Assembly: GCA_036245805.1 (NCBI GenBank)
Contig: BTRK01000003.1
Location: forward strand, 42,239,215 to 42,303,214
Length of the DNA: 64,000 nucleotides
Direction of reading: 5' to 3'
Origin: Pristionchus mayeri
Lineage: Eukaryota > Nematoda > Chromadorea > Rhabditida > Neodiplogasteridae
Positions 23,869 through 36,197 of this stretch are shown in pieces; position 1 is the stretch's first letter, and the number at the start of each line of letters is the position of its first letter. A program made the position numbers and the translations under genes. Below the pieces are notes generated by a model. The model had not been told where the DNA came from. It ran no database searches and saw only the letters and a list, made by a program, of their open reading frames with translations.

Positions 23869-26454
23869 ATGACCTCCTTATCATGCCACTATTTCAATAT
23901 CCGTTCAGTCGTTAATAAGCTCGATGCTTCCCGCTCATTCCTCATGGCAACTCAACCTGATATCGTATTCCTAACTGAGACATGGCTATCAAGCAAGACC
24001 CCATCATCTCTCATTATTGGATCTCTACCGTACACCATTATTCGCTCTGATCGATTCTCCCGTGGTGGCGGAACCTGCATCATTCTTCGTGATTACCTCT
24101 CTTTCTCCACAGTATCCCTTCCCTCCACCACACAAGATTAGGAATACGAACACGAGATTACCTGTATCGACCTTTTCCACTCGAGTGCATACATTAGATT
24201 ATGTCTAGTCTATCGTCCTCCAAGCTATTCCATTTCCAAGACCGACTCCCTCATTAATTGCTTATCAGACATCGATGCATCGTCTCCACACCCCATCATT
24301 ATTTCCGGTGATTTTAACTCAGATTCCCTTTGTACCATTCCTACTCCCGCTGATCGTCTATTTCGTGATTTCATTATCTCTGCCAATCTCTCTCATCTTC
24401 ACATGTTTCCAACGCGCGGCGTTAGATGTATCGATTGTGTCTTAGGTAACGATCCCACCGTAGTATCGGCCATTTCCGCTATTCCTCCCTTCCCTTCATG
24501 CGACCATGCTGGTCTCTCTTTCTCCCTTTCGTCTCCTCAATCCCCACCTCAACCTCCCTTAATTCGAGACTTCTCTCGTGTCGATTATCCAGCTCTGTCC
24601 AACCACCTTCTATCTTTTGACTGGTTATCCTTATTTCGTGACTGTCCTGATATCGATTCCGTGTATAACCATTTCTCTTCTACAATTCATTCAGCTATTG
24701 ACCTCTTTGTCCCCTACCGTACTCCTCGACCTCCCTCTCTCTCATATCCAAACCACGTAAAGCGCCTAATTAAGCATCGTGATCAATTATTCGCTAAGAT
24801 TCATATCCCGGCTGTTAGAACTCTTTTTGACCATTGTAGTAAGAAATTACTTTTCGAGATTGACAAATGGACTCGTTACTCTACCCGTAAGAAATTAGCT
24901 CGTTCTAAAGATTTGTATCGTCATATTTCTTCTCTCACTAAACCTAAGCTATCTATACCTGAATTAGTCTCATCTGATAATGAACCAGTTTATGATAGTT
25001 CTGCCAAGTCTAATTTACTTGCTTCTGAATTCGCTTCTCATTTCACGTTAGATGATGGTCTTCTCCCCCCTCTCTCCTCCTTACCCATCTCTCCCTCGCT
25101 CTCTCTTTTCTCCCTTTTCCCTCATGCAGTTTACAAAGCATTACGCAAATTGTCTCCCTCTTGCTCTACAGGTTATGATGGCATTCCTCAGATCATTTTC
25201 TCGAAGTGTGCACATGCTCTATCCACCCCTTAGCTGATATCTAAAATCTCAGTCTCATTTCTGGGACTGTCCCATCAGCCTGGAAACATTCCCTTATTAC
25301 CCCCATTCCTAAGCCGGGCAAAGATAGCAAACTACCCTCCTCATATAGACCCATCTCTATCATCTCTCCTGCTGCTAAGACCATGGAACGTCTCATCAAA
25401 GACCACCTCAATAGTCACCTTTCTCGCTTCAATATCCTCCCGTCCAATCAGCATGGTTTCCGCTCTGGTGCTAGTGTTGTAACTAATTTATTGACTTGTC
25501 ATAATGATTGGACAAATTCTCACTCTAAAAAGCTTATAACTGATGTAGTTTACATTGACTTCACTCGTGCTTTTGATGTTGTTCCCTACCCTAAATTAAT
25601 AGCTCGATTATCTCATTGTTAAGTTGTATATCTCCTACAATAAGTCTACCAAATCTTCAATTACCTCCGAATTTCAATCTGCCCTGGATTGTCTCTTTGA
25701 ATGGACCCAACTCAACCAATTGTCCCTATCTGCTTCTAAATGCTCTCATCTTCGTATTGGCTCCAAACAATCCTCCCCTCGCTACAATATTAATTCCATT
25801 CAGTTACCCCTCGTGAATATGTCCGCGATCTAGGTGTCCAAGTCCGCTCTGACCTCAAGAACTCTTGTTCTATTAAAACCCGTGCTCAGAAAGCCACTTC
25901 TAAGTTATTCCTGCTCCTTAAAGCCCTCCCATTCAACTGCCCCACCATAATTCTTCGTAGTTACAAAGCATATGTCCTTCCCCTCCTTGACTTTGCATCC
26001 CCCTTTTGGAATCCACATTATATCTGACATTGAGACTCTTGAAAAAGTTCAACATGTTTTCACCCGGCAAGTATTCTATCGTTGTTTCCCCTCCCCTTCC
26101 TATCCTCTTTCCCTACCTTCTTATTCTGATCGCTTGAAAACTCTTGGCCTGCGCCCGCTTACTGAGAGGAGAGTCATAGGAGATCTTTGTATGACTCATA
26201 TGATTATGACTGGTTCTAATATCGTCCCTCGTTCATAATTCTACGTCTACAAACCCCAGCGAGACCGTACCTCTTCCTTTGGTATTAACATTGAAATGAC
26301 AACAAGCACCGCCAGATTCCACTCTTTCCCTGTTCGAACATCCCGATGGTATTCTCAACTTCCCGATGTCATTCGCACTGCCCCCAACATCCGAGTATTT
26401 AAGCGTCGATTGGAAAGCCACCCGATAGTCGTAAACCTTTCTCACCCTCAATGA
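23869..26454 (+). pseudogene. LINE element B ORF2, copy 1 (endonuclease-RT, broken)
   Basis: N-terminal AP-like endonuclease: SLSCHYFNIRSVVNKLDA, LTETWLS, IIISGDFNSD, RCIDCVLGND, SCDHAGLSF. RT fragments follow: HGFRSGAS, VVYIDFTRAFDVVPYPKL. Breaks against copy 2: an 18-nt insertion with a TAG at about 24131-24148; a lost C near 25230 that shifts frame; a deletion of roughly 240 nt at about 25620 that removes the strand-turn region and the YADD catalytic motif; and a frame break near 25818. The 3' end of the frame (FHSFPVRTSRWYSQLP) is recognisable to 26454. It cannot make an active RT. Confidence 0.85.
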
Positions 26455-26548
26455 CTCAGGAGAGTCCCCCCCCTCCCATCTGCAATCGTTAATTAATGTA
26501 TTCACGGTATCGTCGCGCCTCGGGCGTAGATAAATTATTATTATTATA

Positions 26549-26995
26549 TTAGAAAAAAGCAATTGTCCAATTATGCATTGCTATTTGATTGTTAATCAAA
26601 TCCCAGTTAGCAAGAGGGTAGTTTCTGGTTGGTTTTATGAGATCACCCAAGGTAGTGATAAATGAAATAGATAGACTAATACCGACATGGTCGGAGAGGG
26701 GAATGTCAGGCTTCACCGATTTGATGAGAGGAGAGTTGCATAAAGCCAAATCAAGGATGTTTTTCCCACGGGTCGGAAAATCAACAAACTGATTGAAGTG
26801 ATTTGTGGTAATGAGATCTAAGAATGGGATTAAGGAAGTAGTCGGAGAGGAGTACGTGTACCAGTCAATAGAGGGATAGTTGAAATCGCCAACTATCATT
26901 GAAGGATGTGGGCAATCAGAAGATGTATTCAGATAGTCTAAGAAGGGTGCATTAGACGAAAGCGGGGAATTGGGGGAGCGATAAACATTAATTAT
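26549..26995 (-). pseudogene. LINE element A, 5' part: endonuclease fragment
   Basis: Minus-strand endonuclease C-terminal half: NVYRSPNSP, MIVGDFNYPSIDWY, FPTRGKNILDLALCN, PLSDHVGISLSI. This region precedes the RT part at 20436-22464 in the original element. Element B copy 1 now lies between them. The 5' part of element A is missing beyond about 26995, the usual 5' truncation of LINEs. The last open codons (NWTIAFF) run straight into the TTA tail of element B. Confidence 0.85.
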
Positions 26996-27306
26996 TTATT
27001 TCTCCTCCCCTTCCTCTTATTTTTTTGATTATTAGTCCTGATCAGTACGTAATATTCGTTGTTCAGTTACCTCTTCGAGTGTGCGCTGCAGATGGAAAGA
27101 GAAAACAGGAGAGAGGAATAAGGAGATCGTGAAGTACGTTTAGGAAGACATCAGAGAAGCGATGAAAAAGCTACAATATATTTATTGTTAAGTTTCACCG
27201 ACCTCGAGCTCAGTATTACACATGGAAGATCACATTGCATCTTGATGCAATTCTGAAACATGAAGCGAGATAGTCTCTAATTTACATCGAGGAGAATTTC
27301 ATAATA
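26996..27306 (+). repeat. Module A copy and flank
   Basis: 27068-27275 is a module A copy: CTCTTCGAGTGTGCGCTGCA, AGAGAAGCGATGAAAAAGCT, TATATTTATTGTTAAGTTTC, GCATCTTGATGCAATTCTGA. No gene is seen. Confidence 0.65.
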
Positions 27307-28201
27307 TTAGGTTGTTCGGAAAGTTTCTTTCTTTTTTCATGTATGGGCTCTATTCACTTCTACTCTATTTAACCTTGACCAATCAGTTTATGGTTTTTTG
27401 TAGTTGATGCGGGCTTGGATACTCTCAATAGATTTTGAGCTATAGATCAATAGATTTTGAGCAATAGAGGTCCGAAGTTAGCCTAGTCGACTTTTCTCCC
27501 AGATTTTTAATTTTTTTCACAACCCATTTCTTTGCACAACAGAGATAGGCATACAAGTGACCCACTATTGTGAAGACCGTCGAATAGGGTTATTAGTAAA
27601 CGTAAAGCTTCAAATCTAGGACATGTTCCCCAATCTAACGAAGAGTCCATGGAGTAATCCGTACTTCGATGGATTTTTCGAGCATAATTTTGAACTTATT
27701 GTGCTTCACCCTAGAACAAAGCGATTGTTATTTGCGAAGTGCATTACATGGTCACTTGCTATCCCTAATTAGGTGGGAATCCAATCACGTATTTATGAGC
27801 AGGATTTTTCAGAATATTTATGCCGAAATTATGAACATCGAAATGGTGACATATTGATATCTCTCGTCCCTCTCGATGGTTGAAAGCTTGGTTTTTATTT
27901 GTTATCATTATTATCAGCTCTTACCCTATCACATATTATCCGGCTAGTATCAGTAGGCATCTAGTTCTCGGGAAAAATTACCCGACAAAAACACTGAAAT
28001 TCTACTTTTTCAGGTGTTTTTGACATTTGCTAACTTTTGATATTTTCTCTAGCCTGCTATACGACCGAGATGTGATTTGAACATACTGTAGTATTCCACC
28101 GCCAAGGCCCTAACGTATACCATGGACAAAATAATTGAGGTCGAATGCCACAAGAATTGGCGTGAGAAAAATAAAAGAAAGAAACTTTCCGAACAACCTA
28201 A
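27307..28201. mobile_element. Mariner-type MITE, 895 bp
   Basis: Perfect terminal inverted repeats starting TTAGGTTGTTCGGAAAGTTT and continuing for about 28 bp, flanked by TA on both sides (27305-27306 and 28202-28203). It has no transposase frame, so it is a non-autonomous derivative. The end sequence matches the mariner end type also seen at 16204 and 36739 (TTAGGTTGT). Confidence 0.9.
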
Positions 28202-28375
28202 TACTTGTTCTAGGATCGGGGGCGACACAATGCCTTGAGGGTGTTCATTATTCATTGAGTACGAGCGATAATGAAAATATGTTGAAAAAAAAATTTAAAA
28301 TGTCCAAAAAACTAAAAATTGATTTTCATTTTTATTTTGGTCGTTCTAGGCTTCGAGTTTTTAGTTCAACGATCT

Positions 28376-28572
28376 CTTTTAGTGCATGTTGTAGATGATG
28401 GAGATAGGAGGAATTAGAAAGGGAAAGGAGTGACTGAAGAACGTGGAAAGAAGGAGTAGAGAAATAATGAACATGGTGCGTTTATTGATTGTTAATTATA
28501 ACAACCGGAATGCGGACGATTATGATAGTTCACGTTACATTTTGGTTAAATCCTGAAACACAAAACGAGATT
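28376..28572 (+). repeat. Module A copy
   Basis: Contains AGTGCATGTTGTAGATGATG, a GGAATTAGAAAGGGAAAGGA purine block, GTGCGTTTATTGATTGTTAA, GTTCACGTTACATTTTGG and TCCTGAAACACAAAACGAGA in family order. Confidence 0.7.
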
Positions 28573-28706
28573 GACTTTTTAATTCCAGTAATTTAGATTG
28601 AATTTTTTTTTCGGTTGAAAGAATTTCGCTAACCCACTATTGACTCAACGATGTATGAAGAGATCGTTGTGAAACTCAGATGCACATTTTAAAAGTATCT
28701 ATACTT

Positions 28707-29456
28707 ATATATAACACATGTTCAATTAAATTTACTACCAATATCAACATTGCCAGTTGTTTTGTTTATCACACAAATCATTTTTATCGCAACAAATATA
28801 TTTGAGGTCGATAAACGTATTTTTCGGTAAACAACGAAATCACAACTGGCAATCGGGAGAGGTTCCACGATTGCCAGTTGCCCTTTCGTCTTCGAAATCT
28901 GGTATGCGCGCCCAAGTTGATATCAAGCAGGAATTTCGATTTCAAGTCGCTTCCAGACTTTCCAACTTGGAAAACGAATCTCTACTTTGTCCGCTCTCTC
29001 TCGAATTTTTCTTTTTCTCTCGCGCTCTCTCTTCCACTTGATATCAACTTAGAACCCTACATGATTTCAATTTCGAACCCACGAGAGAGAGCGAGACAAC
29101 GAGAGAAAAAATAGAGAGTACAGAAGATGGAGAGATCAGGGCGGGTTCCAAGTAGCGACCATACTTGGGCGCTGCTTGGAGTTACTTGATTCCGAGTTGG
29201 GCGCGCACACCAGAGAAAGGGGTTGAAGTGATCAATGGCGAAGGGTTTTACATCCCTTCCTTTCGAAGACGAAAGGGCAACTGGCAATCGGGGAACCTCG
29301 TCCGATTGCCAGTTGTACTTTCGTGGTTTACCGGAAAAAAACAACTTGTCTATCGACCTCAAATCTATTTGTTGCGTTAAATGTGATTTGTGCGATAAAC
29401 AAAACAACTGACAGTGTTGATATTGGTAGTAAAATAAATAGAACATGTGTTATATA
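28707..29456. mobile_element. Foldback element, ~750 bp
   Basis: The ends TATATAACACATGTTC and GAACATGTGTTATATA are inverted repeats. Inverted similarity continues inward through TACTACCAATATCAACA, GCCAGTTGTTTTGTTTATC and CCTTTCGTCTTCGAAA to a diverged centre. Each arm also contains its own small hairpin, CAACTGGCAATCGG...CCGATTGCCAGTTG. No coding capacity is evident. Confidence 0.85.
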
Positions 29457-31827
29457 AAATTTGTTCTAATATGTAGCGTCTTTATGTCTGTTCGAGAAGT
29501 AGTTCCCACTAGGGTTATCTATTCGAAATGCGAAACGCGGTCGAACCTCCCGCAAATTGAATGCGAGACGTGCACTTCGCAATCTTTCGCAATTTCACAA
29601 TCAATTTTCATCGATTTCCCCATTCTCTCCCCTCGGAAGTTGGTAAAGTTTGTTCAGTTATCACGACGTGTGAGTTATATTTCGTGGGACAAATATAGTT
29701 TATTTTGTCGCTATCACTTCGCAATAATTGCGAAGCGATTGCGAAAAAATATGCCGGTTCGCCCGAATTGCGAAAGGGGAAATGAGAATGCAAATCAATG
29801 CGGAATTGTCTCTTTTACTGTTTTAGAGAATGGGTTCTCGGAAATATTGCTAGCTACTGCTCACATGAGATCTTGATGAGTTCGGGAAACTGCAATAATG
29901 CAGGGCCGATTTAAAAAAAAAGCTCAAACGCTTCATATCGCGTTGAAAAAGAACTATATACTATATCATCAAATTATCTCTGCTGATGCTTCGATAATAG
30001 TTGCTTGCAGTCCTCCTGCCTCCCTCTGTTATCAAGGCTTCTTTTTGAACATTTTGCCTGTTATCTCATCGAAAGAAGAAACGACGAACAGAGAAAGGGG
30101 AGGAGAAGGGAAAGTGGAAGGGAGAGGTAGACCACAGTTTTTTTTATTTGTATTCGACTCGAGAGCGCGACAAAATTGCCCTCTGAGTGACCCCAACTCA
30201 TTTTTCGAGCTCTATCGATCTATAGAAATCATTTTGTCTAAAACACATTTTAAACATTGGTACACTTCAGGTAAATTTTCTGAAAAATGTAGATGAAGGC
30301 ACAGCTGAAATTTTCTTACTAGATGCAGCTCCATGAGTGATTACGATTGAGTGGTTTGCAAAAAAAATACGAACACTTGAGGCGAGTTACGTCCTGTAAA
30401 CATCTTCAGAATCGTTTGAACTTTGTTTTAAACAGACATTCATTCCACACCGCTCATTTCGGAGTACACACACACATTTCGGAGTTTCCCTACGAAGCGA
30501 GCTCCAAAATGAAGTATGCACTCTAAGATTACAGGGGCCACTCAGGCATGCCTCAGGATGGCCAAAACCGGCTAGAACTCATTTCACCATTCCCACGCTC
30601 AGCTCGACTCTGTCATGAGAGGCGTGATATTTGACTAGATATATTATAAAATAATCTACATGGGTGTACCAATATGGTGTGAAAAGTGAATTTATTTCAA
30701 AGAACTATATTATCAGATCTTTGTCCTTTCCTTCTCAATTGTGGAATCGTCTCATCTCTCTTATCAATCGATTCTTCTTCTGTTCTGGCCCTTCATGTGC
30801 TAAAAACCTGAATGGCACCAATTGGGAAAAAATTTTTTTTTTCAAAAAATTTCCATAGCTATCTCTTGCATGATCACGATGGATAAATCATGTGTAGATC
30901 GGCGGAATGGCGCGAATGGAGGTGCTAGATGGTGCAACAGCCAGGAAGGAGATGCAGTTGCTTATAGTCGAGATAGACTAAGAGTGGAGAAATGGAGAAA
31001 TGAAGCGAGATGAAGCAAATATCTTGTCTAGCAAGGGAAAGGATGCGAAATTTGTCCAAATTTTTCAATGCAATTTCTAAAAATATTTCTCGTTTTCGTG
31101 CCAAATATATAAATATATTTGTAAAACGCTTTTCTCTGCAATCATTCCGTGTTCTATTTGCAAATACAATAAATCAACGAAAATCAATCCGTTGTCTTTG
31201 TTCGCAAAAACAATTCCTCTTTTAAAAACTGTCGTCGTTGGCATTTTTGAAAATTTAAGCAAAACTGAAATCAAATAGTTTCCTCCGTTCTAGTATTTCA
31301 GATAATCGTGAAATCACATGCCACATTTTCCTTTCAATAACTTCTTGATAAATCGTCTGTAAATCAATACAAATCACTTTATTCCAGGAATTCTCCTTCC
31401 AGCCACTCCATTTTCTTATTTTTTCGAAGTCATATGCGAAGAACATACTCGTCTCTTCAGTCGACCAGTGAATAATGGGAGAGGGGATCTTAACCTAATA
31501 TAAGATTCTAAATGAGCGTATTGTTAAGATCATCCTTGTAAGGTAGGAATAAAGTTGTTCCTATGGTGATTCAAGTTTCATATTTGTTTGAAACACTGAA
31601 TGAGAAAAATCAAACTGAAGGGTTTCTACCCTCGCGCAACGCTCATACGAAAGAGTTCCTCTCGTACTCTGCTTCGATTTTATCCCAGTATCTCGAGGTA
31701 CGATTGTGTTTCGGATCCGACTATTTCTGTGTTCGAGGAAGAACAGTTTTTGGGCAACTGTAGTCAACATTTGTTTTTCTTTACGATTGTTATTCCTGCT
31801 CAGAATTCCAAAAACAAAACTTTTCAG
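29457..31827. other. Intergenic DNA, no gene recognised
   Basis: Contains a stretch rich in TTCGCAAT/ATTGCGAA motifs at about 29520-29790. A fragment of module B (TTCTCAATTGTGGAATCGTC onward) lies at about 30730-30800. Several frames of up to 143 codons are open, but none shows a known domain or splice pattern. Confidence 0.45.
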
Positions 31828-32015
31828 TTCTATCTTCGAGTGCGTACTGGAGACGAAAGAGAATGACGAGATGAGAAGGGGGGATGGAAGCGAAGGATGC
31901 GGAAGGATCCAGCAGCGAAGTAATGAGGGTGGCACTGCTGATTTATTGTTTACGTCGCCTGCCTGCGCTTTATTATGCATGGGAACTCACGTCCCATCTT
32001 GGGGAAATTCTTGGG
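31828..32015 (+). repeat. Module A copy, truncated by foldback element
   Basis: Family blocks TATCTTCGAGTGCGTACTGG, GGATCCAGCAGCGAAGTAAT, GAACTCACGTCCCATCTTGG end at GGGGAAATTCTTGGGA. There the foldback element at 32016 begins, so the foldback seems to have inserted into or beside this copy. Confidence 0.65.
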
Positions 32016-33818
32016 ACAATTGATAGAAATAACTCTAACATCGAATGATTCCAAAGGAGACCATGTTTTATCTTCCCTAATTCCGCGCGCCTCTCGCAAT
32101 GGGTTATGTTTCAAATAGAAAATCGAGCTCGTCTCTCTCCCCTTTACACGATTATCAAGTTGATTATCGTGTAATTTCCCCTCCCTCTCATTCTGCGCGC
32201 CTCTCGCAATGGGTTATGGTTCAAATAGAAAATCGAGCTGGTCTCTCTCCCTTTCGAATGAGCCCCCGTGACCACGGAAATTCCTTTTCTGAGTAGGTCA
32301 GCATACGAATTGTATAGTTTGCTAAGCTAGGTAGCTCTATAAAACTTGTCTTTTGACTTACTTAGAGAAGGATTTTCCGTGGTCATGGAGGCTCATTCGA
32401 AAGAGCATGAAAAGAGCTTCCAACTCATATTACTCATATATTTTGCAAATTTTCCGAAAAAAAAATACCTCGCACTGTCCAACTGCATTCGTTCAAGAGA
32501 GCCATTCGTATATTGTGACATTTATCTTGCTGAGAGGATAGCCAAGGTGGAATCAGCAAATTTGAAAGGTATCCATTGTTTGTTGAGACGAAGTTTCAGT
32601 TTGCGATTTCTTGGATATTATGCAAAATACTTTATCAAATGCAGTGGACCGTGCGAGGTATTTATTTTCGGAAAATTAGCAAAATATATGAGTATACAGT
32701 ACATGCTAATCGCCTTGACCATGTGCGTGCGCGGCGCTGCGCGGCGGAGCGCGGCGGATTACGGTAGATTGCAGGATCACAGAATTCAAAATAATGATTT
32801 CTTTTTATTAAAATATAAATTAATAGTCCATCCGATGTGAAATTTTACGGAGAATTCAAAAATAATAGGTTCGAATCGTGAAAAACAATATTCTTCCTTC
32901 AAAATCAATCCGCGCAAACCGCGCACCGCCGCGCAGCGCCGCGCACGCACATGGCCAAGGCAATTAGCACGTACTGTATACACCCAAGCTCCGTCCACTC
33001 GGCTCTGACTCTTTTCCCCTCGAAAGCGAGCTCAAGGGGCACAAGCTTTATTTGCAACCAAATCCTTCAAAAGTAAAGTTGGAAGCTCTTTTCATGCTTT
33101 TTCGAATGAGCCTCCGTGACCACGGAAAATTCTTCTCTAAGTAAGTCAAATACAAGTTGTATAGAGCTACTTAGCGCTTAGCAAACTATAAAATTCGTAT
33201 GCTGACCTACTCAGAAAAGGATTTTCCTTGGTCACGGTGGCTCATTCGAAAGGGAGAGAGACGAGCTCGATTTTCTATTTGAAACATAACCCATTGCGAG
33301 AGGCGCGCGGAATGAGAGGGAGGGGAAATTACACGATAATCAACTTGATAATCGTGTAAAGGGGAGAGAGATGAGCTTGATTTTTTATTTGAAACATAAC
33401 CCATTGCGAGACGCGCGCAGTGTAGAGAGGGAGGGAAAATTACACGATAATCAACTTGATAATCGTGTAAAGGGGAGAGAGACCAGCTCGATTTTCTATT
33501 TGAAACATAACCCATTGCGAGAGGCGCGCAGAATAAGAGGGAGGGGAAATTACACGATAATCAACTTGATAATCGTGTAAAGGGGAGAGAGACGAGCTCG
33601 ATTTTCTATTTGAAACATAACCCATTGCGAGAGGCGCGCAGAATAAGAGGGAGGGGAAATTACACGATAATCAACTTGATAATCGTGTAAAGGGGAGAGA
33701 GACGAGCTCGATTTTCTATTTGAAACATAACCCATCCTGAGAGGCGCGCGGAATTAGGGAAGATAAAACATGGTATCTTTTGGGATCATTTGATGTTAGA
33801 GTTATTTATATCAATTGT
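32016..33818. mobile_element. Foldback element with tandem-repeat arms (FB-like), 1.8 kb
   Basis: The outer ends ACAATTGAT and ATCAATTGT pair, and pairing continues through AACTCTAACATC and ACCATGTTTTATC. Next come tandem 110-bp units (GCGCGCCTCTCGCAATGGGT, GAAAATCGAGCTCGTCTCTC, an ACACGATTATC hairpin, CCCCTCCCTCTCATTCT): about 1.5 units at 32085-32260 against about 4.5 at 33250-33740. Further in, TTTCGAATGAGCC...GTGACCACGGAAA segments pair (32254-32430 with 33090-33250). A nested inner palindrome with GTGCGTGCGCGGCGCTGCGC lies at 32640-33000. The architecture recalls Drosophila FB elements. Confidence 0.85.
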
Positions 33819-34175
33819 AAATATGATATCACATTGCAGTGCCTCTGAACTCGTAACGTGCGTGTAAAGAATCGGGCGAAAAATTGGAGTGGAAACTAAG
33901 AAGAGATTATCCAATTCCCTTTACCACATAAATAAGATAAAAATTTATGTCGCAATGAACATTTCAAGTATCTTATTAACATACAAAGGAAAACAAAAAA
34001 ATCGTGCATCACCCTAGATTACATCGTCACGTGTTTTTCCTAAAATCACCGAATTTTTGATTTTTCGTGTATTAATGATTCGCACAGAATGAGTTTCACG
34101 AAACTGACGCTAACTCTAGGAAAAATTAGTTTGGCCCGTTTTATATCAATATATATTTTGTCGTATATTTATAAG
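33819..34175. other. AT-rich spacer, no gene seen
   Basis: It lies downstream of the last recognisable minus-strand exon and would include that gene's 3' UTR. Confidence 0.4.
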
Positions 34176-36162
34176 CTATAATATTTCTTTCGCGAAAAAG
34201 TTTTGTGTTATATTTTCGAGTGTCGGTTCGTCTAACAAACACGAATAACCATTGCATAATTCAAAAGATTTTACCTCAGATTGAGAGTTTACTTCTCCGA
34301 GACCATTCGCATCTGTATCCTCCTCTGTCTTCACTTTTCCATGACCACGAACAGAATCGTCGCGCTGTTCAATCCCGGTAACAACTGAACCAAGATGACT
34401 CTGAAAGTTGATAAAATCGAACGGATTAACAAAATATATAGATATTTGTTTAAAAACTAAAAACAAATATAATAATAAAACTAAAATAAAAAAAATTAGA
34501 ATAATATATTTATCTTACTTCTTGCGCGGGCAGCGCTTCATCGATTGCAGTCTCGTCTTCCATTTTAATCAGCCGAGCTGCACTGAATCGTGGCGTTCCA
34601 TGTTCTAAATTTTTCGCATCAACGTTCGGATTTAGTAGCTGATGCAATGGAGCAGCTGGTTGAACAAGATCTGCTGCTTCTTCAGAAATCATGCCGAGAG
34701 CTGGAGGTACATGCAGGCGCAATTTTGTCACTTGGATAATTGGCCCACCCCTCCCATTCTCCCCGAAGAAATTTTGTTTTTATAAATATCGGATCCACCT
34801 AAGTAATCGATGATTAATCGCTTGATTTGACTAAAGCATAGAGCTGTCAATGACCATCGCATGGTGAAGAAAATGCTTGTATCGTTACATCGTCTTACTT
34901 GTTCGGAGATGTTCTCAGCGCCTTTTGCCAGCTCTTCTATATTCCTTGCAATCAGAGCATTGATCATATGCTCGAGCGATTCGCGTATCCCGTAGATGAT
35001 TTGGCGGAAAGCATTGTCTCTGAAAATATTGTTTTTGTAATTGTTGTGAACATTATTCGATTCATAAGCCCAATTACCATAATTTTCACTCTTGGATTTT
35101 CGTAGAATTATAATTGTCTAGTGTTTTATATACACTTCATCACCCACCTGTTTGGATCGAGTTCCCAAGCCAATTTTCGCTCTGATTGAATGAATACTAC
35201 TGTAGATTGAAAATTCTAAAGGAAAACAAATTGGGAACCTATTCTCACTATCATAAAAAACGCAATGTTACTTCACAATTATGAATTCCTGAGCAAATGA
35301 AATCGTAAGGGTTTTAACTCTCAGAATGTGATTCATGTTACGTTAATACAATTAAAATTGTTTCTCTTTGTCGTTCGCTTTTCTAAATATCAAAAAGTAC
35401 AACAACCGCACTACTTACCGACTCGACAATTCCTTCCTTTTCGACAGTATCCATAAGTCGCAGTGATTTGGTTAGCAGGGTTCCCAAGGGAGGATCCAAT
35501 CGCGAAAGGTTTAGTGCCTATAATATAATACTTTATTTTTGATAATGTTACCATTACCAATAGTATGTTTGAAATATCGTTGAATATCGATGTGCATGCT
35601 TAATTGTGAATATTAACATGAACAACCTGGTTACCTGTCGAGTCCAATCTTCGACGGCGAGCGTAGAGGCATTTCCATTCAGCCCTTCTCGATTCTCCTT
35701 TGCCCGCAGTGATCCGACCATTCTCTCAAGATGCGCGCTAGTTCTGTAGATCACGTAACGAAGAGGGTCGTTCCTTAATGTATTTTCTCAATATATTTTA
35801 ATGCTGCATTACCGCCGACCTTAGTTCACTATGCAAATGTAGTTAATATACTAAATCTGTGCTCTGAGGAATATACAACCACAAATAGTGAGAGTTTTAA
35901 AGCTGTACATGCCGCTCAACCGAACATAGATCGCTTGGTCCTAAGTTCCACAGACGCATCTCATGCTATTCACGCCCGCGCAATGTACATTGAACGCGCA
36001 GGGTTGTGGCTAGTTCCATTGCATTTCACTCGTTCTACGTAGTTATCGCCTCGTTGCCGTTCTGAATTCGATACAGAATCCCAGGAGAATGTATTTTCCC
36101 TTTCGTTTCTTTGTTGTTTTATTGCACGACCCCCATTGTTTTCTTTTTCGACCTGGATAAAA

Positions 36163-36197
<35 letters not shown>

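Larger units (their letters stand above)
22465..26545 (+). mobile_element. LINE element B, copy 1, inserted in element A
   Basis: A 4.08-kb plus-strand non-LTR retrotransposon: minisatellite 5' end (22465-22993), ORF1 (23087-23851), ORF2 remnants (23869-26454), 3' UTR and a (TTA)n tail. It splits element A between its endonuclease part (26549 upward) and its RT part (22461 downward). ATATT occurs at both edges (22460-22464, 26546-26550) and may be the target duplication. Compared with copy 2 it lacks about 80 bp before ORF1, which removes the ORF1 start, and a block encoding the RT catalytic site. Confidence 0.85.

Noticed and set aside
34731..34731. Start codon of a separate small gene at the exon near 34519-34758
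   Set aside because: The apparent start is GTG, inside an exon whose phases match the neighbouring exons on both sides.
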